DNA from: Streptomyces lasiicapitis | GTDB lineage: Bacteria; Actinomycetota; Actinomycetes; Streptomycetales; Streptomycetaceae | Direction of reading: 5' to 3' | Assembly (NCBI RefSeq): GCF_014646335.1 | Contig: NZ_BMNG01000008.1 | Span: 326,833 to 390,832, forward strand | Length of the DNA: 64,000 nt | Part shown: positions 49,205 through 57,495 of the stretch, one piece after another | Position numbering within the stretch: position 1 is the first letter of the stretch | Layout: the number at the start of each line of letters is the position of its first letter | Notes under the pieces: generated by a model | Seen by the model: only the letters and a program-made list of their open reading frames with translations | Database searches by the model: none | What the model was told of the DNA's origin: nothing | Made by a program: the position numbers and the translations under genes

Positions 49205-51277
49205 TCACCGGTCACCGAGGGCGGCTGCCTTCGGTGAGCCGACCTTGGACTTTCCCCCAGGGGCAAGGTCAACGCCGCTCAGCGCGTCCCGCCAGATCCG
49301 CTCGGTGAGCGCGTTGCCGTGCCGGGACTTGCTCCCGCCGACGCCGGACAGCGGCTGAAGCAGCGGGTCGCGCGGGCGCATGCGGAAGAGGGTGACGGAG
49401 GTCGACACCTCGGGCGTGTACCCGATGAACCACGAGGCCCGGAACCGGTCCTGGTCGGACGTGCGCCCGGCCGCGACGGGCCGCCCGGTCTTCGACACGA
49501 CCCGGCCCACGGTGTCCACGGCGACGTCCCGCAGCGCGGCGTCGACCTGGTGGGCGACGCGCGCGTCCAGGGCCCGCCGGGTGCGGGCCGGCTCCAGGCC
49601 CTCGACGGGCTCGCCGTCCTTGGTCACGGACGTCACCGAGTACGGGTCGTGCTGGAGGCCGTCGCGCGCGAAGGTGCCGTACGCGCTCGCGAGCCGGACG
49701 GCGCTCGGCGTGGACGTGCCGAGGGGAAACGACTTGTCGGTGCGCGCCATGCTCTGCTCCAGCATCCCCGCGCCCACGGCGACGTCCCGCACCCGCCGCT
49801 GCCCGACCTCGGCGCCGAGCTTCTGGTACGTGGCGTTGCCGCCCTCGACCAGCGCCTCGACGGGCGTCATCCCGCCAGGTCCCTTCTCGTCGGGGCGCAT
49901 GCCGTCCTGGAGGGCGGAGGCAAGCACGAACGGCTTGAACGTGGAGCCCGCCGGGACGCCGGTGGTGTCGGCGTTGTTGCTGAAGTGGCGGGTGGCGTCG
50001 GCGCCGCCGTAGAGGGCGAGCACGGCGCCGTCCCGGGTGCGCACGGAGGCCGCGCCGACCTGCACGCCCTTGTCCTGCGCGCGCCTCTTGGGGTCGAGAT
50101 CGCGCGACAGTACGCCCTTGACGGACCGGGCGAGCTGGAGGACCCGGCGCTTGTCGAAGGTGGTGTGGATCTCGTAGCCGCCGAGGGCGAGGTCCTTGTC
50201 GGTGAGGCCGGTGCGCTGGCGCACGTACTTGGTGGCGACGTCGACGAGGTAGCCGGTCTGGCCGTAGTGCCCGCTCAGGCTGGTCGACCGGGACTCCTTG
50301 AGCGGCTCGGGGAACTCCTTGTACCGCGCCCGCTCCTTCGCGCTCATCCGTCCGACGGCGACCTGCCGGTCCAGGATCCAGGCCCAGCGCGCCTTCGCGC
50401 GGCGGTGGTTGGCGGCGCTGGTGGAGGGGTCGTACATCTCCGCGCCCTTCAGCAGGGCGGCAAGGAGCGCCCCCTGGCTCGCGTTCAGCTCCCGCGCCGG
50501 AATCCCGTAGTAGGCGTGGGCGGCGGCCTCCACCCCGTAGGCCCCCCGCCCGAACCAGCTGCTGTTCAGATACCCCTGGAGGATCTCGTCCTTGGTCTTG
50601 CGCTGGTCCACCTTCAGCGAGATCACGAACTCCTTGACCTTGCGCGTGACGGTCTGGTCCTGCGACAGGTAGGTGTTCTTCACGTACTGCTGCGTGATGG
50701 TGGAACCCCCTTGTGTCTCCTGCCCCTTCACCATGTTCACCAGGGCACGGCCGAGGCCCTGGGGCGAGACTCCGGAGTCGCTGTAGAAGGTCGCGTTCTC
50801 CGCCGCGATGACGGCGTTCCGCACGGACTTCGGTACGTCCTTCAGCTCGACGATCTGCCGGTTCACGTCCCCGATGCTGACCATCTGCGTGCCGTCGGAC
50901 CAGTAGTAGACGTTGGCCTCACGGCTGGCGGCGTCGTTCTCGTCGGGGATGTCCACGGTGACGTACACGTACGTGAAGAGCCCCGCGAGCCCCCCGCCCC
51001 CCAGCAGGCACGCGCTGAGCCACTGCCGCCACGAAGGCAGCCACCTGCGCACGCCCTTGCGCCCGCTGCGGGGGTAGTCGACGAACCTCCGCCCGCCCGG
51101 CCGCCCCCGGCGCGCCGAGCCGACGATCCTCCGCACACCCCGCCGCCCACGCCGCGCGGAACCGACGAGCTTCCGCGCACCCCGCCGCCCACGGCGCGGG
51201 ACGTCACCCAGCCGCCGCAGGCGCCGCCGCCGGTCCGTGGTCTTCTGCGCGCCGTCGCGCTGCGCATGTGTCCCCAT
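49205..51277 (-). CDS. class A penicillin-binding protein with altered transpeptidase motifs
   Basis: 690 residues. Residues 1-85 are an Arg-rich cytoplasmic tail with a repeated V-G-S-A-R-R-G-R; one membrane helix at about 87-107. The glycosyltransferase 51 domain is intact: E160-N-A-T-F-Y and G-G-S-T-I-T-Q-Q-Y-V-K-N. In the transpeptidase domain the S445-T-F-K448 box is normal, but the S-x-N site is G479-G-N481, and the place aligned with K-T-G-T before S-W-F-I-G-Y-T-P reads G-R605-T-S. A K-T-G at 596-598 lies slightly too far upstream. It should polymerise glycan strands; crosslinking activity is doubtful. Confidence 0.85.
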   Translation of the reverse strand: MGTHAQRDGAQKTTDRRRRLRRLGDVPRRGRRGARKLVGSARRGRRGVRRIVGSARRGRPGGRRFVDYPRSGRKGVRRWLPSWRQWLSACLLGGGGLAGLFTYVYVTVDIPDENDAASREANVYYWSDGTQMVSIGDVNRQIVELKDVPKSVRNAVIAAENATFYSDSGVSPQGLGRALVNMVKGQETQGGSTITQQYVKNTYLSQDQTVTRKVKEFVISLKVDQRKTKDEILQGYLNSSWFGRGAYGVEAAAHAYYGIPARELNASQGALLAALLKGAEMYDPSTSAANHRRAKARWAWILDRQVAVGRMSAKERARYKEFPEPLKESRSTSLSGHYGQTGYLVDVATKYVRQRTGLTDKDLALGGYEIHTTFDKRRVLQLARSVKGVLSRDLDPKRRAQDKGVQVGAASVRTRDGAVLALYGGADATRHFSNNADTTGVPAGSTFKPFVLASALQDGMRPDEKGPGGMTPVEALVEGGNATYQKLGAEVGQRRVRDVAVGAGMLEQSMARTDKSFPLGTSTPSAVRLASAYGTFARDGLQHDPYSVTSVTKDGEPVEGLEPARTRRALDARVAHQVDAALRDVAVDTVGRVVSKTGRPVAAGRTSDQDRFRASWFIGYTPEVSTSVTLFRMRPRDPLLQPLSGVGGSKSRHGNALTERIWRDALSGVDLAPGGKSKVGSPKAAALGDR

Positions 51278-51411
51278 GATCGGGGAGACGAGGGGCGGGG
51301 GACGGGGGTTGGGCGGGTAGCTGTCAGCGGCACGTAACAGTCGCGGGGTGCGAATCGGAGGTACGAATCGAAGGGACGAATCGAGCCTGTGGTGCTAACG
51401 TCACTAGCACC

Positions 51412-51759
51412 ATGCTGCTGACACTGGACATCGCCGACAGCCGCCCCCTGCACGAGCAGGTGGCGGCCGCGATCCGCCGGGCCATCGCCGAGGGCGAGTG
51501 CGCCGCGGGCGACCGCCTGCCTCCCGCGCGCGAGTTGTCCCAGGCGCTCGGGGTGAACGCCAACACCGTGCTGCGAGGGCTGCGTTCGCTGCGGGACGAG
51601 GGGCTGCTCGAATTCCGGCGCGGGCGGGGCGTGACGGTCGCGCAGGGCGCGGCGCGGCGATCCATCCTGGTGGACCGGGTGCGGGAGCTTGTCGCGGAGG
51701 CGGCGCGCCTCGGCTACGCGAAGTCGGACCTCATGGAAATGATCAGGGTGGTGCCGTGA
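51412..51759 (+). CDS. GntR-family regulator (YtrA subgroup)
   Basis: 115 residues: an N-terminal winged helix (P-L-H-E-Q-V-A-A-A-I-R-R-A-I-A-E-G, L-P-P-A-R-E-L-S-Q-A-L-G-V-N-A-N-T-V) and only a short C-terminal helix, the layout of the YtrA subgroup, which lacks a large ligand domain. The stop overlaps the GTG of the membrane protein gene (GTGA); the pair is an operon in which the regulator probably controls its own expression. Confidence 0.88.
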   Translation: MLLTLDIADSRPLHEQVAAAIRRAIAEGECAAGDRLPPARELSQALGVNANTVLRGLRSLRDEGLLEFRRGRGVTVAQGAARRSILVDRVRELVAEAARLGYAKSDLMEMIRVVP

Positions 51760-52733
51760 CAGGCAATGTGGCGGGGAAGAGGGGGGCGGGCGTGGCGCGT
51801 TGGGCCGCGTACGGCTGGGTGGCCGGGGTCCTGGCGCTGCTGCTCGCGCTGCCGCTGCTGACGGCGGGGCGTCTTCCGGACCGGGTCGCGACGCACTGGA
51901 CCGGCACGTCGGGGCGCCCCGACGGCTCGATGCCGCTGTGGGCTGCGGCCGTGTTCCCGGCGCTGATCTGGGCCGTCGCCTCCGCCGTCGTCGCGGTCGC
52001 GCACGGGCGGGCGGGCTCCGCCACGGCGTGGGGCGGCACGGTCCTGCTGTCGATGGGCGTCACGCTGGTGGGCGCGCAGGCGGCGATCGTGCGGGCCAAC
52101 CTCGACCACGACCGCTGGCAGGACGCCGAGTCGGTGACGCCCTGGGTCGTGGGCACGCTGGCCGCGGGGGCGGCGGTGGGCGTGGCCGCGGCGCTGGTGA
52201 CGCGCCGCCGCGTCCCGCCCGGCGCGCGGCCCTCCGGTACCCCGCCCATGGAACTCCCGCCGGACCAGCGCGTCGTATGGCTGGCGAGCGCGTCGAACCC
52301 CTGGCTGTACACCCTCGCCGCGGTCACCGGAGCGACCGCGCTGATCGCCCTGGTCCTGACGGTGGGCGGGGTCGTGGAGGCTCCGCTCTGGCCCCTGATC
52401 GTCCCGTTCGCCCTCGTCTCCGTCCTGACCTTCGGCTGCGCGTCCGTGCAAGTCCTCGTGACGGACCAGGGCCTGCGCGTGTCCTTCGGCCCGCTCGGCT
52501 GGCCCGCCCGCCGCTGGCGCCCCGCCGACTTGGAGTCCGCCCACGCCGAACACCGCACCCCCGCCCAGGTCGGCGGCTGGGGCTACCGCCTCAGCGGCCT
52601 CGGCACCACGGTCATGCTGCGCGCGGGCGAATGCCTGGTGATCCGGGCCAGGGGGAAGGACTTCGCGGTGTCGGTGGACGACGCGGAGCGGGGGGCGGCG
52701 TTGCTGAACGCGGTGGCGGTGCGCGGGCGTTGA
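51756..52733 (+). CDS. DUF1648-type integral membrane protein
   Basis: 325 residues. About six hydrophobic segments. After the first helix L-P-D-R-V-A-T-H-W-T-G-T-S-G-R-P-D-G is the DUF1648 signature (H-x-[ND/G]-x-x-G-x-P-D). DUF1648 proteins with GntR partners are common in Firmicutes and actinobacteria and linked to antibiotic or stress response, but the function is not established. The C-terminal 120 residues form a soluble domain with a PH-like strand pattern (L-R-V-S-F-G-P-L-G-W-P). GTG 51756 is set by the 4-base overlap. Confidence 0.75.
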   Translation: MTGNVAGKRGAGVARWAAYGWVAGVLALLLALPLLTAGRLPDRVATHWTGTSGRPDGSMPLWAAAVFPALIWAVASAVVAVAHGRAGSATAWGGTVLLSMGVTLVGAQAAIVRANLDHDRWQDAESVTPWVVGTLAAGAAVGVAAALVTRRRVPPGARPSGTPPMELPPDQRVVWLASASNPWLYTLAAVTGATALIALVLTVGGVVEAPLWPLIVPFALVSVLTFGCASVQVLVTDQGLRVSFGPLGWPARRWRPADLESAHAEHRTPAQVGGWGYRLSGLGTTVMLRAGECLVIRARGKDFAVSVDDAERGAALLNAVAVRGR

Positions 52734-52911
52734 GCGCGGTGGCCGTACGTCGGTGTTGAACGCGGCGGCTGTACGTCGATGTTGAACGCGGCGGCCGTAC
52801 GTAGGCCTGGAGCCGCCCCCGGCCCTTGACAGCGTGCGCGGGCTTTCGTCACGTTTGAGCCTGGCCGGGTGGCGTCTCAGCCGCCCGTGCCGACAGGGGG
52901 GTTGGCCAGAG

Positions 52912-54066
52912 GTGGACATAACGAACCACAGGGCCGAGGAGCTGAGCGCGCCGCTCGTTCGGGCCTGGCACCGCACCATGGAAGAGTCACCGGACTACGC
53001 GAATCCTTTTCTGGCACCGGAGTTCGCCGCCGGTGTCGGCACCTGCCGGGGCGGGGCCCGCGTGGCCGTCCTGCACGAACAGGGGAAGCCCGTCGGCTTC
53101 CTCCCCTACGAACGCGACGTCTTCGGCGTCGGCCGGGCCATCGGCCTCGGCCTCTCCGACTGCCAGGCACTCGTGCACCGCCCCGGAGTCACCTGGGACA
53201 CCCACGCGCTGCTGCGCGCCTGCGGCCTGTCCGTCTTCGAGTTCGACCACCTGGTGGAGGAGCAGAAGCCCTTCGCCGGATACGTCACGGGAACGTTCGC
53301 GTCACCGGTCATAGACCTCAAGGACGGCACCGGCACCACCACCGGCGGAGGCGACGGCTACGCGGAATGGCTGCGCGGGGCATACCCCGGCCTCGCCAAG
53401 ACGACCCTCAAGAAGGAGCGCCGCCTCGCCCGCGACCTCGGCGAGCTGCGCTTCGTCTTCGACGAGCGCGACCCCGAGGTGCTGCGCCGGCTCATGCGCT
53501 GGAAGTCCGCCCAGTACCGCAGGACGGCCCGCATGGACCGCTTCGCACGCCCCTGGATAGTGAATCTGACGGAGCATCTGTTCCAGGTCCGCGAGGAGCA
53601 CTTCACCGGCGTCATGTCCGTGGTGTACGCCGGTGACCGCCCCGTCGCCGCACACTTCGGGCCACGCTCCCGCACCGTCTTCGCGGCCTGGTTCACCGCG
53701 TACGACCCCGAGCTGCACTACTACTCGCCCGGCCTGCTCATGCACCTGAGGATGACCGAGGCGGCAGGCCGCGAAGGCCTGCGCGTCCTGGACCTGGGGC
53801 GTGGCGAGAAGGAGTACAAGGACTGGCTGAAGACCCGCGAGCTGCGCGTGGGCGAGGGGTTCGCGACCCGCCCGCACCCGGTGGCTACGGCACACCGCCT
53901 GTGGCGCAGACCGGTGCGCGGCCTGCGGAACACGGTCCTCGCCCATCCGCGGCTGCGGGAACCGGCGGACCGGCTGTTGAAGACGGTGGGGGCGTTGCGT
54001 ACGGGGCGTGCGGGGCGTACTGGTCGTACGGATCGTACGAAGTCGGGGGATCCGGGCGGGCGTTAG
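52912..54066 (+). CDS. GNAT/FemAB-type acyltransferase (CelD-like)
   Basis: 384 residues from GTG 52912 (a ggggg box lies about 10 bases upstream; an ATG-less longer form from 52834 is possible). Seen: P-F-L-A-P-E-F near residue 25, then the GNAT_6 acyl-CoA fold around residues 150-320 with K-K-E-R-R-L-A-R, S-V-V-Y-A-G-D-R-P-V-A-A-H-F-G and D-L-G-R-G-E-K-E-Y-K. Such proteins act in polysaccharide or envelope assembly. The C-terminus is Arg/Gly/Thr-rich and disordered. Its stop lies in a palindrome shared with the convergent protease gene. Confidence 0.78.
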   Translation: MDITNHRAEELSAPLVRAWHRTMEESPDYANPFLAPEFAAGVGTCRGGARVAVLHEQGKPVGFLPYERDVFGVGRAIGLGLSDCQALVHRPGVTWDTHALLRACGLSVFEFDHLVEEQKPFAGYVTGTFASPVIDLKDGTGTTTGGGDGYAEWLRGAYPGLAKTTLKKERRLARDLGELRFVFDERDPEVLRRLMRWKSAQYRRTARMDRFARPWIVNLTEHLFQVREEHFTGVMSVVYAGDRPVAAHFGPRSRTVFAAWFTAYDPELHYYSPGLLMHLRMTEAAGREGLRVLDLGRGEKEYKDWLKTRELRVGEGFATRPHPVATAHRLWRRPVRGLRNTVLAHPRLREPADRLLKTVGALRTGRAGRTGRTDRTKSGDPGGR

Positions 54067-54081
54067 CGCCGGCGCTAACGC
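54060..54081. terminator. 22-bp perfect palindrome containing both convergent stop codons
   Basis: GCGTTAGCGCC (54060-54070) and GGCGCTAACGC (54071-54081) are exact complements. The TAG of the + strand acyltransferase (54064-54066) and of the minus-strand protease (54075-54077) occupy mirror positions. As RNA it gives a 9-bp stem with a CCGG loop on both strands. Confidence 0.75.
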
Positions 54082-55949
54082 GCCTTGGGCGGAACCAGAC
54101 CCCGCTCGGCCCCGAGCTTCGCCCCCGTGTCCGCGTACAGAGCGACCGAACCGTCGGCGCGCCGCACGAGCAGATCATCCGGGCGGCCGTTGGCGGTGTG
54201 GCTGCCGACGCTCGCCGCCCGCACGTTCTTCCAGCGGGCTTCGGGCGCGCGCAGCCGCGTCTTCTTGCCGGTGCCGCGGGTGCTGACGTCCTGGTGGAGG
54301 GTGAGTTCGCCGTCGTCGCGGCGGACGACGAGGTCCCAGTTGGCGCCGCCGGTGAAGGCGCCGCCGCCGAGCAGCGTGGCCCGCTTCCAGGTGGCGTTGG
54401 GCTTGTGCAGCCGGGACTCCTTCTTCAGCTTCTGGCTGCCCAGGTCCCGGTGGAGGGTGACCTCCCCGTCGCTCCACCGCACCACCAGATCGTCGGCGCG
54501 CTTGTTGCCGCTGAAGCGCCCGGACGTGATCTGACTGGCGTGCTTCCAGACGGAGTTGGCGCGCGCGAGCTTGATCTCCCGGCCGAACCCTGCGGCGCTC
54601 ACGTCCGGGTAGAGGGTGACCTCCCCGTCGGACCACCGCACCACCAGGTCGGACAGCTTGGTGCTCCCGGTGAAGTCGCCGCCGGTGACGGCCGTGGCGT
54701 GCTTCCACGTCCCGCCGGCGGCCCTGAGCCGTCGCTCCCCGCGGAACCCGCCCTTGCCGTCGCCGGTGTAGAGCGTGACCTCGCCGTCCTTCCACACCAC
54801 GATCAGGTCGGCCTTGCCGTCACCGGTGTAGTCGCCGGAGGCCATGTGCCTGGCGTGCTGCCAGGTCTCGCCCGCGCCCGGGGAGTACGGCAGCGGGGGC
54901 CGCGTCACCGTCGCGACGCCGTCGACCGCGTCCTGGTGGAGCTTGAACACCTCGTCGTCGTAGTACGGCGCGTACGAGACGTCGGCGCTGGCCCCGCCAC
55001 CGCCCCACCCGCCGACGTTCCCGACCACATCGCCGGTCCCCGTCCGCTCGTCGAAGTTCATCAGCCACGGACTGCCGGACGTGCCGCCGTAGAACCCGCC
55101 GCACGCCATGCGCAGTTGCTTGTAGCCGGTGAGGCGTGTCGTCTTCGCCTTGCACTTGATCGCGCGGTCCTTGGGGTCGTACGTCGCCTTCGGATAGCCG
55201 ACGACGGTGACCGGGACCTTGTAACTGGGCGTCCGCGCAAGCCTGTTGGCGCCGGTGACCTGCTCGATCTGGCGCCCGCGCTGGTCGGCCTTGAGGCTCG
55301 CGAAGGCGAAGTCCAGGTCGGACCCCGGGCCCTGCGCGGTGTGCCGGGGGTCCTTGAAGACCCGGTCGACGGCCCAGATGCCGTACGGCTGCTTCGCGGC
55401 GGACTTGTCGGAGCGGTACTGCGGCACGAAGGCGTACTTGTTGCCGTTGCCGCAGTGCGCGGCCGTGAGGATCAGATTGCCCTTGGGGCTGTGCACGACA
55501 CTGGCCGTGCAGCTGTGGGCGGCGAGGTCCCTGCCCACGAAGTAGAGGACGCCGATGGTCTTGGCGCCTTTGTAGTACGTGGCGGTGGGGGCGGAGGTGG
55601 CCGTGGCGGTGGCGACGGCGGCATACGTCGCTGGGGCCGGGGGGTTCGCCGGGGCCGAGGCCCTGCGCATGCCTCCCGTACCGCTCACTGGCCGGTCCGC
55701 CTTGGCAGGCTGGTCCGCCTTGGCATGCTGCTCCGCCTTGGCGGGCGGCGGAGGCGTCGCCGACTCCATGCGTGCGGCGGTCCAGAACGCCTCGGCGTCC
55801 GCCACACCCCAATTCCCGTTCCCCCGAACAGGAATGGACTCCTGACGAACCACGGTGGACGCGGAAGCGGGGGCAGCGGCCGTCGAGCCAACGACCATCA
55901 CAGCGCCCACCCCCATGGCAACGCCCCGACCCCAACCAGAAATCCCCAC
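54075..55949 (-). CDS. secreted trypsin-like serine protease with C-terminal FG-GAP-like repeats
   Basis: 624 residues from GTG 55949, behind agaaggg at 5 bases; an in-frame GTG at 56027 would bury the signal peptide. Signal peptide to about residue 33. A Pro/Ala/Lys linker precedes the chymotrypsin fold with His165 in T-A-A-H-C, an Asp near 213 in D-L-D-F-A-F and a Ser near 292 in G-T-S-G-S-P-W. From about 385 there are five repeats of about 55 residues built as W-K-H-A..G-x-F-T-G..D-L-V-V-R-W-S-D-G-E-V-T-L, a likely propeller for binding. Secreted; substrate unknown. Confidence 0.85.
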   Translation of the reverse strand: MGISGWGRGVAMGVGAVMVVGSTAAAPASASTVVRQESIPVRGNGNWGVADAEAFWTAARMESATPPPPAKAEQHAKADQPAKADRPVSGTGGMRRASAPANPPAPATYAAVATATATSAPTATYYKGAKTIGVLYFVGRDLAAHSCTASVVHSPKGNLILTAAHCGNGNKYAFVPQYRSDKSAAKQPYGIWAVDRVFKDPRHTAQGPGSDLDFAFASLKADQRGRQIEQVTGANRLARTPSYKVPVTVVGYPKATYDPKDRAIKCKAKTTRLTGYKQLRMACGGFYGGTSGSPWLMNFDERTGTGDVVGNVGGWGGGGASADVSYAPYYDDEVFKLHQDAVDGVATVTRPPLPYSPGAGETWQHARHMASGDYTGDGKADLIVVWKDGEVTLYTGDGKGGFRGERRLRAAGGTWKHATAVTGGDFTGSTKLSDLVVRWSDGEVTLYPDVSAAGFGREIKLARANSVWKHASQITSGRFSGNKRADDLVVRWSDGEVTLHRDLGSQKLKKESRLHKPNATWKRATLLGGGAFTGGANWDLVVRRDDGELTLHQDVSTRGTGKKTRLRAPEARWKNVRAASVGSHTANGRPDDLLVRRADGSVALYADTGAKLGAERGLVPPKAR

Positions 55950-56167
55950 GACTGCCCTTCTGATTCCCCTGAGCCCCTCTGACCCCTTCAAGCACCTTAT
56001 GTCACGCAAACGCACAGTCGTTCGCACGTACGGTCCTGAGGGCCGTTCCCCTGATCGGGCGGCTCCCTTCCCCCGCGCGGACCACCCAGGTGTCCCTCGG
56101 TCGGCACCGCCTTGAGGCTCGACCGGGCAAGACCCACATCAGCTTCCCCTCACCAGGAGGTAAGCCC

Positions 56168-56419
56168 ATGCGCAAGCGCGCGTTCTTCGCCGCAGCCGCC
56201 CTCGCCGCGACCGCCGTCCTAGGCGCCGCGGGCACCGCAGCAGCCAACCCGGAGCCGAACGGCGCCCACGCCGAAGGCCACGCCTCGAACTCCCCCGGCG
56301 TCCTGAGCGGAAACACGATCCAGATCCCCGTCGACCTCGGCCTGAACCTCTGCGGCAACACGGTCGACCTGCTCGGCCTGCTGAACCCGGCCTCCGACAA
56401 CAAGTGCAAGTCCCACTGA
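56168..56419 (+). CDS. short chaplin
   Basis: 83 residues from ATG 56168, with AGGAGG 7 bases upstream. Signal peptide M-R-K-R-A-F-F..A-G-T-A-A-A, then a His/Asn-rich spacer and one chaplin domain: V-L-S-G-N-T-I-Q-I-P-V-D-L-G-L-N-L-C-G-N, then N-P-A-S-D-N-K-C. The two Cys form the disulfide of this family. Short chaplins assemble into amyloid-like fibrils at the air-water interface and coat aerial hyphae and spores in Streptomyces. No cell-wall sorting signal is present. Which of the chpD-H set it matches cannot be assigned here. Confidence 0.92.
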   Translation: MRKRAFFAAAALAATAVLGAAGTAAANPEPNGAHAEGHASNSPGVLSGNTIQIPVDLGLNLCGNTVDLLGLLNPASDNKCKSH

Positions 56420-56475
56420 CGTGACCTGATCCGATCCGCCCCCGCCTCCGAGCTGACCAGGCCGGGTCGAAGGCA

Positions 56476-56509
56476 GGGGCCCCGGACCGCAAGGCTGGTC
56501 CGGGGCCCC
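56476..56509. terminator. 13-bp hairpin terminator after chaplin
   Basis: GGGGCCCCGGACC (56476-56488) and GGTCCGGGGCCCC (56497-56509) pair perfectly around 8 bases, 56 bases after the chaplin stop. Confidence 0.82.
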
Positions 56510-56536
56510 CGTGCCTCATGCCGTAACCTCTCCTGA

Positions 56537-56974
56537 ATGTCCGTCATAGCCAAATTGTCCGAACGCCATGTCGTGAAGCTGGCGTGGCTGGCAGTCCTCG
56601 GCGGAGCGGCCTCGGCCGTACTGGGGGATCGCCTGTGGCGCTGGGCGGCCGGTCTCGGCCCCGGCGTGGGCTTCGCGTTCGGAGCGTTCTGCGGCACCGG
56701 CATCCTGTGCGGCTGGGCCTTGGCGGCAGCCGCGCTGAGGCGACGGCAGTGGGTACGCTGCGCAGCCGCGACAGCGGTGGGCACCATCGCGTTCCTGGCC
56801 CTTGCGGGGCTGTTCCCGGGCCGCAACGGCCGCCTGGTCGGCTCCCTCGTCATGCCGAGGGGCCAGCGCATGTGGGTGGAGGAGAACCCCACGGTGTGGT
56901 GGGCCATCGCCGCCGGCCTGGCCCTGGGCGCACTGGCCCTCTGGCGGACGATCAGCCGGCGTCCGGCGCGGTGA
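56537..56974 (+). CDS. small membrane protein, unknown
   Basis: 145 residues with four hydrophobic segments (about 15-30, 43-66, 73-93 and 120-138). Positive residues lie mainly at the ends and between helices 2 and 3. No family is recognised. ATG 56537 is used. The 3' end overlaps the convergent SnoaL-like gene by 23 bases. Confidence 0.6.
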   Translation: MSVIAKLSERHVVKLAWLAVLGGAASAVLGDRLWRWAAGLGPGVGFAFGAFCGTGILCGWALAAAALRRRQWVRCAAATAVGTIAFLALAGLFPGRNGRLVGSLVMPRGQRMWVEENPTVWWAIAAGLALGALALWRTISRRPAR

Positions 56975-57392
56975 CAGCCGAGTTCTGCCCGACCACGATC
57001 TTCCAGCCGCCCCCGTCGCCCTGCCGCGCGATCACGTAGGTCGTCAGGCCGTGAGGCCCCTCGACGGGGTCGCCGGAGCTGTCCGTGGGTGTCTGGTGGA
57101 CGTTCACCCCGATCACCTCCGGCGTTATCTCAAGCAGCTTGACGACGTCGTACCGAGCGTACGAATCCCGCAGGAAACCCTTCATCGCGGGACCGCTGAA
57201 CTCGGCGATGGCCTCGCGGCCGTCCAGGCGCGTGCCCACGGCGTTGGTCCAGGAGGCCGCCTGGCCGAACTGGTCGCTCAGGGCGAGGGGGTCGTGGGCG
57301 TTGAAGGCCTTCTCCAGGTCCTTCACCACGCCCGTGACCGCCGCCCGGGTCTCCGCCGAGATGTCCCCGACCACCAGGATGTCGTTCGTCAT
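56952..57392 (-). CDS. SnoaL-like / NTF2-fold protein
   Basis: 146 residues from ATG 57392, with gaaggg 7 bases upstream. Seen: V-K-D-L-E-K-A-F-N-A-H-D-P-L-A-L-S-D-Q-F, W-T-N-A-V-G-T-R-L-D-G-R-E-A-I, and a final strand W-K-I-V-V-G-Q-N-S-A, the pattern of the SgcJ/EcaC-type NTF2-like family. These small cone-shaped proteins are isomerases, cyclases or binding proteins. No function can be given. Confidence 0.78.
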   Translation of the reverse strand: MTNDILVVGDISAETRAAVTGVVKDLEKAFNAHDPLALSDQFGQAASWTNAVGTRLDGREAIAEFSGPAMKGFLRDSYARYDVVKLLEITPEVIGVNVHQTPTDSSGDPVEGPHGLTTYVIARQGDGGGWKIVVGQNSAVTAPDAG

Positions 57393-57495
57393 GACCGCGC
57401 CCTTCTTTCCGCTCCGGGGCGACGTGTCCGCCGCCATCAACTACCCAACATCCTCAACCAAACTTGAGGTCAAGGCCGGGTGGTTGGCTTTGGGG

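Noticed and set aside
50298..50510. small + strand frame inside the PBP gene
   Set aside because: Antisense shadow without ribosome binding site or motif.
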